Positions 25,640 to 40,827 are shown, counted from the stretch's first letter. The stretch: 64,000 nucleotides of DNA from Psychrobacter sp. M13 (GCF_030718935.1 NZ_CP132194.1:2666001-2730000), one strand, 5' to 3'. Notes: generated by a model from the sequence alone, not told the origin. Numbers and translations: made by a program.

Positions 25640-27163
25640 ATGAGTAAAAAAATCAGCCTAATATTCCCGCACCAGCTGTTTGCTGATACCTCACTTTGGC
25701 AAGATAACTGCTACCTGATTGAAGAAGATTTATACTTCACCCAATTTCCTTTTCATAAACAAAAGCTAGTGCTACATCGTGCCAGTATGAAAGTTTATGA
25801 GCAGACGCTGATTGATGCAGGTAAAAGCGTCACTTATATAGACTCCACTCATGAGCATAGCGACTGCCGTCAGCTAATTGCTAGCTTTATAAGTCATAAA
25901 AATGAGCCTGACAATGATGAAGCTATTGAAAAAATATACTGTATTGATGTGGTCGATGACTGGCTACGGATGCATATTCAACAAACCATATTAGACGCGG
26001 ATATCGACTTTGATGTCTCTCCTACACCGATGTTTCTCAATCCTCTACCCGTCTATTGCGACTTCTTTCGCGATAACCGTTTGTTCCATCATGACTTTTA
26101 TATCGAGCAACGCAAGCGTGAAAAGATACTGGTTGATGACGAAGATGAACCTATCGGTGGAAAATGGTCATTCGATGAGGATAATCGTAAAAAGTACCCC
26201 CGTAAACAGACGCCACCCGATGTAACTTTTCCTGAATTAAGTGAGCATTATGAAGAGGCAATAGATTATGTTGAGGATAATTTTAGCAAGCACTATGGTG
26301 AGATAAATTCAGATTTTCGTTATCCGACCACTCATGATGAGGCAGAACAGTGGCTAGAGAACTTTCTATCAAAGCGCTTTAAAGACTTTGGTAAATACGA
26401 AGATGCGATAGTCGATGACGAGCATATCTTGCATCATAGTCTGCTGACGCCAATGCTTAACACTGGCCTGTTAACCCCGCGACAGGTCATTGAGCGCACG
26501 CTTGAGTGTAGCGAAGAGTACGATATCCCTATCAACTCGTTAGAAGGTTTTATTCGTCAGATTATCGGTTGGCGTGAGTTTATGTATGGGCTGTATGAGT
26601 CCGTCGGTCGCAAGCAGCGTAGTACTAACTTTTGGGGCTTTACTCGCAAGATACCCAAGAGCTTTTATACCGGTGATACGGGCATCGTGCCTATCGATGA
26701 CACCATTAAAAAAGTGCTTAAAACAGGTTACGCGCATCATATCGAGCGGCTGATGATATTTGGCAACTTTATGCTGCTGTGTGAATTTGACCCTGATGAA
26801 GTCTATCAATGGTTCATGGAGCTGTTTATCGATGCTTATGATTGGGTGATGGTGCCCAACGTTTACGGCATGAGTCAGTTTGCCGATGGCGGGATGGTCG
26901 CGACCAAACCCTATATCAGTGGTAGTAACTATATTAATAAAATGAGTAACTATCAGGTCAAATCTAAAAGTGAGTTGTTAGAGTGGGCAGCGATTTGGGA
27001 TGGGTTGTTTTGGCGATTTATGCAGGTGCATCGTGAGTTCTTTAGTAAAAATCCACGCATCGGTATGCTACTCGCTATGTGGGATAAAATGGATAAAGAG
27101 CAACAGCAAGAGCACTTAGATAATGCCGAGCAGTTTTTGGCGAAGCTTGATAAAGAGGATTAG
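25640..27163 (+). CDS. Cryptochrome/photolyase family protein (DPRP group) without Fe-S cysteines
   Basis: A 507-residue flavoprotein of the photolyase-related (DPRP) group that includes (6-4) photolyase PhrB and CryB. The N-terminal Rossmann-like domain starts ISLIFPHQLF; the FAD-binding helical part has SLEGFIRQIIGWREFMYGLY (300-319), GYAHHIERLMIFGNFMLL (363-380) and VPNVYGMSQFADGGMVATKPY (405-425). In PhrB-type proteins the next segment carries a CxxC and a later CPF-type cysteine that bind a [4Fe-4S] cluster. Here it reads KMSNYQVKSKS and AIWDGLFWRFM (435-461) with no cysteine. Whether it repairs DNA or acts as a sensor is open. AGGGG lies before the ATG. Confidence 0.88.
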   Translation: MSKKISLIFPHQLFADTSLWQDNCYLIEEDLYFTQFPFHKQKLVLHRASMKVYEQTLIDAGKSVTYIDSTHEHSDCRQLIASFISHKNEPDNDEAIEKIYCIDVVDDWLRMHIQQTILDADIDFDVSPTPMFLNPLPVYCDFFRDNRLFHHDFYIEQRKREKILVDDEDEPIGGKWSFDEDNRKKYPRKQTPPDVTFPELSEHYEEAIDYVEDNFSKHYGEINSDFRYPTTHDEAEQWLENFLSKRFKDFGKYEDAIVDDEHILHHSLLTPMLNTGLLTPRQVIERTLECSEEYDIPINSLEGFIRQIIGWREFMYGLYESVGRKQRSTNFWGFTRKIPKSFYTGDTGIVPIDDTIKKVLKTGYAHHIERLMIFGNFMLLCEFDPDEVYQWFMELFIDAYDWVMVPNVYGMSQFADGGMVATKPYISGSNYINKMSNYQVKSKSELLEWAAIWDGLFWRFMQVHREFFSKNPRIGMLLAMWDKMDKEQQQEHLDNAEQFLAKLDKED

Positions 27164-27195
27164 CAAGCGCTTCTAAAGCGATCATTTTACTCTCG

Positions 27196-27308
27196 TAGGG
27201 TGGGTTAGTTTTAGTATATTCTCGCAGAGAATGAAGATAAAACGTAACCCGCCAATGTTAACTGTTATCTAGACTATTTGTCAGATGACGCTTCGCTAAC
27301 CCACCCTA
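27196..27308. repeat. Inverted repeat, MITE/REP-like
   Basis: TAGGGTGGGTTAG at 27196-27208 and its perfect complement at 27296-27308 bound a 113-base element with further internal partial matches (AACCCGCC). It lies 33 bases after the photolyase-family stop codon. The ends differ from the other palindromes in this window, so it is a separate repeat type. Confidence 0.65.
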
Positions 27309-27427
27309 TACAACTGTCTGTTAATAAGTGCTGCATAAAGCTAAACCGCAAACATTACCTTATATGCACTTATCTATAGAGACTAACTATAGTAGTATTT
27401 GTATTAATAAAAAATAATAGGATTATT

Positions 27428-28276
27428 ATGTTTACCGAATTTAAGTCCAGTGGAGCGCCGACAAATACTGCGATATCAACGCCAATACCAACGCCAAAAA
27501 TTATCTTCTTTGATATTGATGATACCTTAAGTCGTAAGGGCGTTATTGCCGAGCATAATAAAGCGACACTAGAGGCATTAGCCAGCAGTGACATTAAGCT
27601 AATCATCTCTACAGGACGTTCAAGAGCGATCCTGCCGCCTGATATTTTGGCTTTGCTTGATGCTGACGTACTCGACGCTATTATCTGTATGAATGGGCAA
27701 TACAGCTTTAATAAAGACGGTATTATCAGTCACTATCCGCTTTCAGACACACAAACCTCCAAAATTGTGCAGCTGTGCCAGACTAGCAAACTCATTCATA
27801 AATTTGACTCTGCAACTCATATTGCTTGGTCTGCTGAAAATGAGCGCTTACGTGAGTACAATTCAATCACGCCTAACTCAATTCTTGACCCTGATTATTA
27901 TAAAACCAATACTGTCTATCAGTGCTCGGTATTCTTTAATAATCAAATCGATAAAATGCAGGACGTTAACTTTGCGCAAGACGAGTTAAAGCTCGTGCAT
28001 TGGCATACGGTAGGCGCAGATATCTTGCCAGTAGATGCCTCAAAAGCACGTGGAATATCGGATGTTTGCAAATATTATGATGTAGACGCTAATGACTGTA
28101 TGGCATTTGGTGACGGCATGAATGATCTTGAGATGTTTGACTTAGTAGGATTTGCAGTGGCGATGGGTGACGCGCAACCTGCCCTGAAAGAACGTGCCGA
28201 CTTGGTCACAGGGACAATCGAAGAGTATGGTATTCAGGCGGTACTTGATCAGTTGTCTGTGGGGCAGAAGGTTTAA
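27428..28276 (+). CDS. HAD-superfamily (Cof-type) phosphatase
   Basis: A 282-residue HAD hydrolase of the Cof/YidA type. Motif I FFDIDDTLS has Asp29 and Asp31; motif II is in LIISTGRSR (about 58-66); motif III Lys lies in DASKARGISDV; motif IV FGDGMNDLEMF (about 227-237) completes the active site. A C2-type cap fits the middle region. Such enzymes dephosphorylate small metabolites; the substrate cannot be told. The first 22 residues are a Thr/Pro-rich extension, and no later Met offers a start; AGGA lies upstream of the ATG. Monocistronic, with a strong terminator after it. Confidence 0.88.
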   Translation: MFTEFKSSGAPTNTAISTPIPTPKIIFFDIDDTLSRKGVIAEHNKATLEALASSDIKLIISTGRSRAILPPDILALLDADVLDAIICMNGQYSFNKDGIISHYPLSDTQTSKIVQLCQTSKLIHKFDSATHIAWSAENERLREYNSITPNSILDPDYYKTNTVYQCSVFFNNQIDKMQDVNFAQDELKLVHWHTVGADILPVDASKARGISDVCKYYDVDANDCMAFGDGMNDLEMFDLVGFAVAMGDAQPALKERADLVTGTIEEYGIQAVLDQLSVGQKV

Positions 28277-28303
28277 TTTTGAGTCTTTTAAACGCCAATC
28301 TAT

Positions 28304-28344
28304 AAACAATAGCCCTTGCTAATATTCGGCAAGGGCTATTGTTT
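28304..28344. terminator. Bidirectional rho-independent terminator
   Basis: Perfect 16-base arms (28304-28319 and 28329-28344) around a nine-base loop, serving the HAD gene (+) and the convergent AbgT gene (-). Confidence 0.92.
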
Positions 28345-28363
28345 ATCAAGATAATTTTAGAAG

Positions 28364-29983
28364 TTATCTTGCAGGATAAAAGGTCTCAGAACCTGGCCCG
28401 ACAGGCAGACCAAATACAAATACCCAAACGCAGAATAATATAACCCAACCAATCAAAAACGCAATAGAATACGGCAACATCATCGCCATCAGTGTGCCGA
28501 CACCCGTGTTCTTTTTGTAGCGAATAGCTACTGCCATAATCAGACCAAAATAGCTCATCATAGGCGTAATGATGTTAGTGGTCGAATCACCGATACGATA
28601 TGCCGCTTGGATCATTTCAGGGGCATAGCCTGTGAGCATCAGCATAGGGACGAATATCGGCGCAGTAATAGCCCACTGAGCAGAGGCTGAGCCGAGCATT
28701 AAGTTGACCATTGCACAGATTAAGATAAATCCAACTAATAAGAATGGTCCTGTCAGACCAATATCATTGAGGAAAGTTGCGCCTGCTACGGCCATCACTG
28801 AGCCAAGGTTTGACCAGTTGAAAAATGCAGTAAACTGCGCGGCAAAGAACACTAAGACAATATAGATACTGAGTGAGCTCATTGCATTGCTCATCGCATC
28901 AACAACGTCTTGATTACTTTTTATGCTGCCAGTGATTTTGCCGTAGATATAACCTGGTATCGCAAAAAATACAAAGATAAAGACAACTATACCATTCAAG
29001 AAAGGTGACCCTGAGACCAGTCCTGTTTCGGCATTACGCAGTACCCCATCAGCGGGTACAACTGTCCACGCGAGCAATAAGCAGAACACCAGCATACTGA
29101 CGCCTGCCCATACTAGACCTTTTTTCTCAATCGCACTGACATGTTCAGCTTTCGTCTCTAGTATAGAAGGATCGTCAGCGTCATTTGGGTTGTATTCCCC
29201 TAAGCTTGGCTCAACGATTTTCTCAGTCACCAAATAACCCAGAGCACTGATTAGCACCGTACTTACGACCATAAAGTACCAGTTGGCTTCTGCACCAACG
29301 GTATAGGCAGGATCGATAATACGTGCCGCCTCTTGGGTGATTCCTGATAATAAGGGATCGACCGTACCTAGCAATAGATTAGCGCTATAGCCACCCGATA
29401 CTCCAGCGAATGCTGCTGCGATACCTGCTAGTGGATGTCTACCAAGCGAATGAAATATAACTCCCGCCAGTGGTATCAATACCACATAACCAAGCTCCGC
29501 TGCGGTATTCGACATGATACCGGCAAAGACAATGGTAAACGTCACCATCTTTTTGGGTGCGTTTAACACTAGCCCGCGCAATGCGGCTGAAATCATGCCT
29601 GAGTATTCTGCAATACCGACCCCTAGTAACGCCACTAGCACCGTACCTAAAGGCACAAATCCTGTGAAGTTGGTCACTAAGTTTTCAACGATGCGTGCCA
29701 GCCCCTCGCCGTTTAGTAGATTGACAACCTGAATAACACCATCTTCGCTACGTCCTTTTGTACCCTCGGGTCGTGGATCAATGACTGAGACACCCAAGTA
29801 TGAGAATAAGGCTGATAACACCAATAAAAGCACCGACATCCATACGAATAAAATCACAGGATGTGGCAATAAATTACCTAGCCACTCAACGCCCTTCAAA
29901 AAACGCTGCATACGTGAGCTTTTAGCTTCTACTTCAAAATTATTATTGGGCGAACTACCATTTGGTGAGCCATTTCCTTGCAT
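28364..29983 (-). CDS. AbgT family transporter
   Basis: A 539-residue inner-membrane protein with about 11-13 hydrophobic segments, of the AbgT (p-aminobenzoyl-glutamate transporter) family. Diagnostic features are the N-terminal GVEWLGNLLPHPVILFVWMS (about 31-50), NLLLGTVDPLLSGITQEAA (about 203-221), and the C-terminal SAQWAITAPIFVPMLM and GDSTTNIITPMMSYFGLI (about 454-500). Some AbgT members (MtrF, YdaH) export sulfonamides as well as transport aminobenzoyl-glutamate. The abgA and abgB hydrolase genes are not adjacent, so the substrate is uncertain. Start at the ATG at 29983; the upstream 290 bases contain no gene. Confidence 0.93.
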   Translation of the reverse strand: MQGNGSPNGSSPNNNFEVEAKSSRMQRFLKGVEWLGNLLPHPVILFVWMSVLLLVLSALFSYLGVSVIDPRPEGTKGRSEDGVIQVVNLLNGEGLARIVENLVTNFTGFVPLGTVLVALLGVGIAEYSGMISAALRGLVLNAPKKMVTFTIVFAGIMSNTAAELGYVVLIPLAGVIFHSLGRHPLAGIAAAFAGVSGGYSANLLLGTVDPLLSGITQEAARIIDPAYTVGAEANWYFMVVSTVLISALGYLVTEKIVEPSLGEYNPNDADDPSILETKAEHVSAIEKKGLVWAGVSMLVFCLLLAWTVVPADGVLRNAETGLVSGSPFLNGIVVFIFVFFAIPGYIYGKITGSIKSNQDVVDAMSNAMSSLSIYIVLVFFAAQFTAFFNWSNLGSVMAVAGATFLNDIGLTGPFLLVGFILICAMVNLMLGSASAQWAITAPIFVPMLMLTGYAPEMIQAAYRIGDSTTNIITPMMSYFGLIMAVAIRYKKNTGVGTLMAMMLPYSIAFLIGWVILFCVWVFVFGLPVGPGSETFYPAR

Positions 29984-30166
29984 AAATCATAATCCCTATC
30001 CGATGTTTGACTATTATCAGAACTTAGTAGAATTCTAAGCTCTGAACAAAATTTCGAATTTAATCATAATTTTTAAATAAAAACAAACTATTTTTATGGA
30101 ATATAGAAACAATTAGTAATAAACAATATTGGTCTAACCGATGCGAAGGCAACTAAGCTATAAAAG

Positions 30167-30194
30167 TAAAGACCTATATAAATATAGGTCTTTA
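30167..30194. terminator. Hairpin, probable terminator
   Basis: Perfect 13-base arms (30167-30179 and 30182-30194) with a two-base loop, T-rich beyond on both strands. It lies downstream of the frameshifted membrane protein gene. Confidence 0.55.
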
Positions 30195-30273
30195 AAATAA
30201 GCGCGTCACTGAGGTTTATCTAATGGATAGTAGCTTTACACTATTGATAATAATACTGAAAGGTTAAGACGCT

Positions 30274-30533
30274 TTACCTGCGCTCCGTTACCAAATCATA
30301 GATCCAACTGCCAAGTTTATACAGACCTACAGCAATCAAAATAAATAGCAAAGCGGCCAGCAAGTAAGCCACGCTGGCATATTGGTCAGCCAGCCCATGG
30401 TAAACGCCACACCAAGATAGGTCTCCAGCGGCCAGCTTAATAGTGAGGTATCCATGCCTGTGTTAAAAAACACCATGATAGCGCATAGCCCTATGGCAGC
30501 TGTAATAATGCCCGCGATTTTACGATTACTCAT
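30274..30533 (-). pseudogene. Small two-helix membrane protein with a two-base frameshift
   Basis: Read without correction, the ATG at 30533 gives 65 residues ending at 30336, but after YLGVAF the sequence loses its membrane-protein character. At 30408-30411 (plus-strand CACA, minus-strand TGTG) a dinucleotide appears duplicated. Removing one copy restores an 85-residue protein that continues YLGGVYHGLADQYASV, AYLLAALLFILIAVG and YKLGSWIYDLVTERR, ending at the TAA at 30274-30276. It would have two hydrophobic helices (about 7-25 and 57-74). The family is not recognised. It follows the SDR gene on the same strand after 48 bases. Either a true inactivating mutation or a sequencing error. Confidence 0.7.
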
Positions 30534-30581
30534 ATCTTCTCTTTAATATTTTTTTTCTAAAACTATCTTCTTATATAGCTG

Positions 30582-31379
30582 CTACGGCATGGTCAAACCA
30601 CCGTCAACCGCGATAGACTGACCCGTAATGGCCGCACTTAAATCTGATGCCATCAGTAATACGGAATTAGCAAAATCGGTAACTGAGGTAGCTTGACGTA
30701 GTGGCGTGGTCGTTGCGATATAGTCAAATACTTCCTCTGTCGTCAAGCTACTGGCATCGGTCGTTTTTAGAAGTCCACCTGCTAACAGATTCACACGAAT
30801 ACCGTATTGCCCAAGCTCGCTCGCCAAATTACGGGTTAGACCAATCAGTGCAGATTTGGCGGTGGTATAGTCGTAATAAGTGACCACTGGGTTATAAACG
30901 AGATTGGTTGAGATATTGATAATCTTGCCCATTTTCTGGGTTTTCATTTGCGGCAATACCGCTTGAACGGTATTTACTGCGCCTTTGACAATGCCGTCAA
31001 TCTGCTGCGAGAAGTGCGTCCATTGAACGGTTTCAATGCTAGTGTAGTCTGCGCTTGGATCGAACTGATAACTTGGCAAGGCATTATTCACTAACACATC
31101 AATGCGTCCAAAACGCTTGATCACTTCCGCTGCCATCGCCTGCATTTGAGTTAAATCAGACACATCACCACAATAAGCAAAAGCTTGCCCGCCAGCTTTC
31201 TCTATATCAGCGACTATCTTGTTCGCAGCAGCTTCACTATTGAGATAATTGACGCAAACACTTGCACCTGCTGCCGCCATTTGCGTAGCGATTTGGGCGC
31301 CGAGGCCACGGCTTGCGCCTGTCACGATGACGACTTTATCGGTTAATAATGCTGGAATAGTAGCTTGAGTCTTACTCAT
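30582..31379 (-). CDS. SDR-family NAD(P)-dependent oxidoreductase
   Basis: A 265-residue classical short-chain dehydrogenase/reductase. The cofactor loop TGASRGLG is at 20-27. NNA is at 98-100, although the usual following Gly is Leu. The catalytic Ser is in NISTN (Ser157) and the Tyr/Lys pair in YDYTTAK (Tyr171, Lys175). The C-terminal GQSIAVDGGLTMP is typical. It resembles 3-oxoacyl-ACP reductase (FabG)-like members, but the real substrate is unknown because such enzymes are diverse and no pathway genes flank it. The frameshifted membrane protein gene follows on the same strand. Confidence 0.9.
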   Translation of the reverse strand: MSKTQATIPALLTDKVVIVTGASRGLGAQIATQMAAAGASVCVNYLNSEAAANKIVADIEKAGGQAFAYCGDVSDLTQMQAMAAEVIKRFGRIDVLVNNALPSYQFDPSADYTSIETVQWTHFSQQIDGIVKGAVNTVQAVLPQMKTQKMGKIINISTNLVYNPVVTYYDYTTAKSALIGLTRNLASELGQYGIRVNLLAGGLLKTTDASSLTTEEVFDYIATTTPLRQATSVTDFANSVLLMASDLSAAITGQSIAVDGGLTMP

Positions 31380-31575
31380 TATAATTGTCCTTAATTATAG
31401 TTGTGAATAGCTTATGCTTATAATTTATAATATAAAACAGCGCCAATCATAGCATGATTGATAGTTTCGAAATAAATCGACGATACATAGATAAAGATTC
31501 TTACCCTTTAAATGTTGCTAGATAATGACCATAAAGATATAAGTTTATTGATTTGTCTTATTTTGGAGAACTTTT

Positions 31576-32685
31576 TTGACCTTATTTTCTACTGACACCA
31601 CGACTCGTAGGCTACCCAAGGCCTTAATATGTGCAGCTATTGGCTTAAGTTTAGCTAGCTGTAGCAACTCTAGTGATCCAGCGACAGATGGCGCAGCGGA
31701 TAGTAATATCACGCTCAATCTGTATAACTGGTCTGAATATATGCCACAAGAGATCCTTGATGGCTTTGAGGATAAGACAGGAATATCGGTTAATTACACG
31801 ACCTTTGATTCTAACGAAGCGATGTATGCCAAGCTCAAATTATTGGATGATTCGAGCCAGTATGATCTTGCTATTCCCTCGACTTATTATGTCGAAAAGA
31901 TGGCGAAAGAGGATCTTTTACAAGAATTAGATAAATCTAAACTGAGTAATTTTAAGAATCTAGACACCTCATTTACCAATACTAAAGTCGATCCTGAAAA
32001 TAAATACTCTATCCCCTATATGTGGGGCAGTACGGGCTTAGCTATTAATGGGGATGAAGTTGATCCTGCTACCGTGAATAGTTGGAATGATCTGTGGCGG
32101 CCTGAATATAAAAATCAGGTCATGCTGATGAATGATATGCGTGAAGTATTCGGCATGGCGCTCTTAACCCTTGGCTACTCAGGTAACAGCACTAACCCTG
32201 ACGAGATCAAAGCCGCTTATGACAAGCTCACTACCTTAATGCCGAATGTCAAAACCTTTAACTCAGATGCCACGCGTATTCCCTATATCGAAGGCGAAAC
32301 CAATGTCGGTATGACATGGAATGGCGAGGCAGTCATGGCAAATGATGAGGGCTTAACCAGCTTAGTTTATAAATACCCTAGCGAGGGCGCGATACTGTGG
32401 ATGGACAACTTTGTAATTCCTAAGAACGCCAAAAACGTCGATGCGGCACATCAGTTTATCAACTATCTGTTGCAGCCTGAGAACGCCAAAATCGTTAGTG
32501 AAGAGATTGGCTATGCATCACCGAATATAGCGGCACGTGAGCTGATGACCGATGAAGTGCGTAACAACGCTACTATTTATCCCAGTAAAGAGACTTTAGC
32601 CAAAGCCGAGTTCCAAGAAGATGTTGGCGACGAAGCGTTGCAAGTGTATCAACAGTATTGGGATATGCTAAAAACGGGACGCTAA
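31576..32685 (+). CDS. Spermidine/putrescine-binding lipoprotein (PotD/PotF-like)
   Basis: A 369-residue periplasmic solute-binding protein of the polyamine ABC-transporter type. The N-terminus is a lipoprotein signal with lipobox LASC (Cys29). The mature protein starts with LNLYNWSEYMPQEILDGFEDKTGI, the hallmark of the PotD group, and later has IPYMWGSTGLAING and WMDNFVIPKNAKN. The start codon is TTG at 31576 with GGAGA upstream; no ATG gives a complete signal peptide. The permease and ATPase genes are absent nearby, so it must work with components encoded elsewhere. A terminator follows. Confidence 0.9.
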   Translation: MTLFSTDTTTRRLPKALICAAIGLSLASCSNSSDPATDGAADSNITLNLYNWSEYMPQEILDGFEDKTGISVNYTTFDSNEAMYAKLKLLDDSSQYDLAIPSTYYVEKMAKEDLLQELDKSKLSNFKNLDTSFTNTKVDPENKYSIPYMWGSTGLAINGDEVDPATVNSWNDLWRPEYKNQVMLMNDMREVFGMALLTLGYSGNSTNPDEIKAAYDKLTTLMPNVKTFNSDATRIPYIEGETNVGMTWNGEAVMANDEGLTSLVYKYPSEGAILWMDNFVIPKNAKNVDAAHQFINYLLQPENAKIVSEEIGYASPNIAARELMTDEVRNNATIYPSKETLAKAEFQEDVGDEALQVYQQYWDMLKTGR

Positions 32686-32720
32686 GCTTTAATATTGGCA
32701 ATCAATAGAAAGTAAATATC

Positions 32721-32754
32721 AAAAAACGCTAACCGTTTATGGTTGGCGTTTTTT
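32721..32754 (+). terminator. Rho-independent terminator
   Basis: AAAAAACGCTAACC (32721-32734) pairs with GGTTGGCGTTTTTT (32741-32754), allowing one G-T pair, with T and A runs on each side. It can serve the PotD-like gene and the convergent FUSC gene. Confidence 0.88.
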
Positions 32755-32783
32755 ATGCTTAATCCGTTATCAGTAGAAGAGCC

Positions 32784-33995
32784 TTATAGATGCAAATCTG
32801 TCTCATGGCCTTGCTCTTTAATACGGCGCTGCTCACGGCGCTGATAGCTAATACCAGACGATGCAAACCACTTGGGTTTAGTCATCTGTAATAAGTCACT
32901 CAGCTGTTGTAGCTGTGTTTGCAACGTTTGAGTCAACCAAAAGTAACCTTGCCACTCAAAAGCTAATTGTTGCACGCTAGGGTATTCTGAGACGGCAATA
33001 CGTGTAATAGGACGAAATACTTCGTCATTTGGGCTACGTAATACAGCAGCGATATGTTGCATCGCTTGCGTTAGCTCGTGTTGATAATGTATAAGCAATA
33101 CATGATTGTCATCATCAATGCTAATATTAGCCAAACGTGGTGCCGCAGTTAGTAGCAAGTCGATCGTGCCAATAATATTGCGATGCATGCGCTGAATGGT
33201 CTCAAGCTTCTCTTTTTTTATGCCAGATTCACTCGCAGTTGCCGCAATATGTGGACGTACGGCTAAGAGTCGCTTGTTGATCTGCTGCAGCTCCGTGACC
33301 AACGTTTTATCGACAGGTATACCACTGACCGTAAAAGCAACTGGATTCATGTTCTGTACCGAGTCATCAACCTCTTCATCAGCACTATCAATATGATCGC
33401 CTACTCCAGCATAGAGATGACTACAAGACTCAAGATTACTCGCCAATAAGAACCGCCACATCAATGTTGATTTCAGTGGCAAAATCAAAGTCGCTGCTAC
33501 CGCAACCCCAGTACCTAATAGAATATTTAAAGCGCGGTACATACCATCTTGCCCGATACTACTATGACCCAATTCCGAGACAATCATCAGCATGGTAATA
33601 CCAGTCAATAAACCCGTATAACCGAGATTTCTAATAGCCATATAACCGATAATACCACTAAATATCCCTATAATAGCAAAGTCTATCCATAGCCACGTAC
33701 CCACGCTGCGACTGAACCCTATAATGCCGATCGCAGCAACGATGCCTAACAGCGTTCCTAAAACTCGCTCTTTAGCCTTAGTATAAATGGCACCTTGAAA
33801 TTGCAACAACCCCAAGATAATAAAAACGGTAATCGTCGTCCACTCGCCATGAGGAAAGCCACTAATAATATTGACTAAGAGAGCCAGTATAATGGCAATA
33901 CCCAAACGTATTGCATGTAATATATCGGCGTGCTGATAACGCGCATAAGGCTCAAAAAGCGGTGCCGTCAATTGTTTCCAAGCAGTCGTTTTCAC
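32784..33995 (-). CDS. FUSC family inner-membrane protein
   Basis: A 403-residue protein with an N-terminal block of about six hydrophobic helices (about 28-170). A motif typical of the fusaric-acid-resistance/aromatic-acid-exporter superfamily appears here: AKERVLGTLLGIVAAIGI (about 74-91), with RALNILLGTGVAVAATLIL after it. The C-terminal half (about 175-403) is hydrophilic and helical, without recognised motifs. FUSC proteins such as AaeB and YccS export aromatic acids or have unknown roles; no membrane-fusion protein gene is adjacent. Substrate unknown. Convergent with the PotD-like gene. Confidence 0.8.
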   Translation of the reverse strand: MKTTAWKQLTAPLFEPYARYQHADILHAIRLGIAIILALLVNIISGFPHGEWTTITVFIILGLLQFQGAIYTKAKERVLGTLLGIVAAIGIIGFSRSVGTWLWIDFAIIGIFSGIIGYMAIRNLGYTGLLTGITMLMIVSELGHSSIGQDGMYRALNILLGTGVAVAATLILPLKSTLMWRFLLASNLESCSHLYAGVGDHIDSADEEVDDSVQNMNPVAFTVSGIPVDKTLVTELQQINKRLLAVRPHIAATASESGIKKEKLETIQRMHRNIIGTIDLLLTAAPRLANISIDDDNHVLLIHYQHELTQAMQHIAAVLRSPNDEVFRPITRIAVSEYPSVQQLAFEWQGYFWLTQTLQTQLQQLSDLLQMTKPKWFASSGISYQRREQRRIKEQGHETDLHL

Positions 33996-34071
33996 GTAAA
34001 AGTACTCTTTTTGTCATTAAGATAAATAAAAATATTAGGGTATACAACTACTTTTTAGTTGTCACTTAACC

Positions 34072-34113
34072 AAAAAATAACGCCTTTTACCTATTAAAAG
34101 ATAAAAGACGTTA
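34072..34113 (-). terminator. Rho-independent terminator of gltBD
   Basis: On the minus strand AACGTCTTTTATC pairs with GGTAAAAGGCGTT (plus positions 34100-34112 and 34079-34091) with one or two mismatches, followed by a T run. It lies 55 bases after the gltD stop codon. Confidence 0.75.
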
Positions 34114-34167
34114 CCTGTCTAAATAAAAGCTAGATCAATTATAAAGGTAAATCAATACCCTAGAAAC

Positions 34168-40090
<5,923 letters not shown>

Positions 40091-40116
40091 GGCTAATCCT
40101 TTTTAATGAGCAAGTA

Positions 40117-40143
40117 GCGTACGATCCAATGCAGATCGTACGC
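40117..40143 (-). promoter_or_regulatory. Hairpin or operator in the gltB leader
   Basis: GCGTACGATC (40117-40126) and its perfect complement (40134-40143) enclose a seven-base loop, 26 bases upstream of the gltB start. It has no T run, so it is more likely a protein-binding or RNA-structure site than a terminator. Confidence 0.5.
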
Positions 40144-40827
40144 TCTATTACGCAGGCAGAACGGGCTAATACTTAATATTCCAATAAGCGGATTAATAGA
40201 TGGTGAGATGAGCAGTGATATGCTATTTTACTATATTGACAAAAATACTTGTCAACTATTCATCTGATTAAGAGATAAACCACCTTGCAACAATGGCTTG
40301 AGAACTAATAGCTTATTTTATGCCTTTATATATAACAAATCGCTTGTTGCCGTAAGAACTTATTGCAGCAAAAGCTAGGCGATTATGGGCAGTCAACTCT
40401 CAAAACTCAGTTATTTGCCAATCGCTAAATATAGATATTAGACGCTCCATATTTGAGCGTCTCAATAGCCCAAATGAAGGGTATGAGAAGAAAAGAGATG
40501 TCTTATGCAAAAGCTTTACTCAAGTTTGCAAATGACAGCGCTTAAAAACGTTAGGGTATAGCGAAATATTATAAAACAGCTACATTAACCGTAATTTACG
40601 ATAACTATACAGAGCGTCGCCTAAAGTTATATTAGTGAATGAGAGCAAAAAAATCCAGTCTTTTCTATAAACTGTGCTGATTTTATACTCTGTCCCAAGA
40701 TTAGGGTAACATGGCAAACTTGTGCAAGTACTATATTTAATAGGTTTAGCGAGTTTAGCTGTGTCAATCGTATTCTTGGGTTTGCTATTAGTTATAAAAT
40801 AAAATTAGATGGATAGGGGCTGTATAA

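Noticed and set aside
30336..30533. 65-residue frame taken as an intact gene
   Set aside because: Its last 20 residues are out of character, and a two-base correction restores a longer membrane protein ending at 30274.
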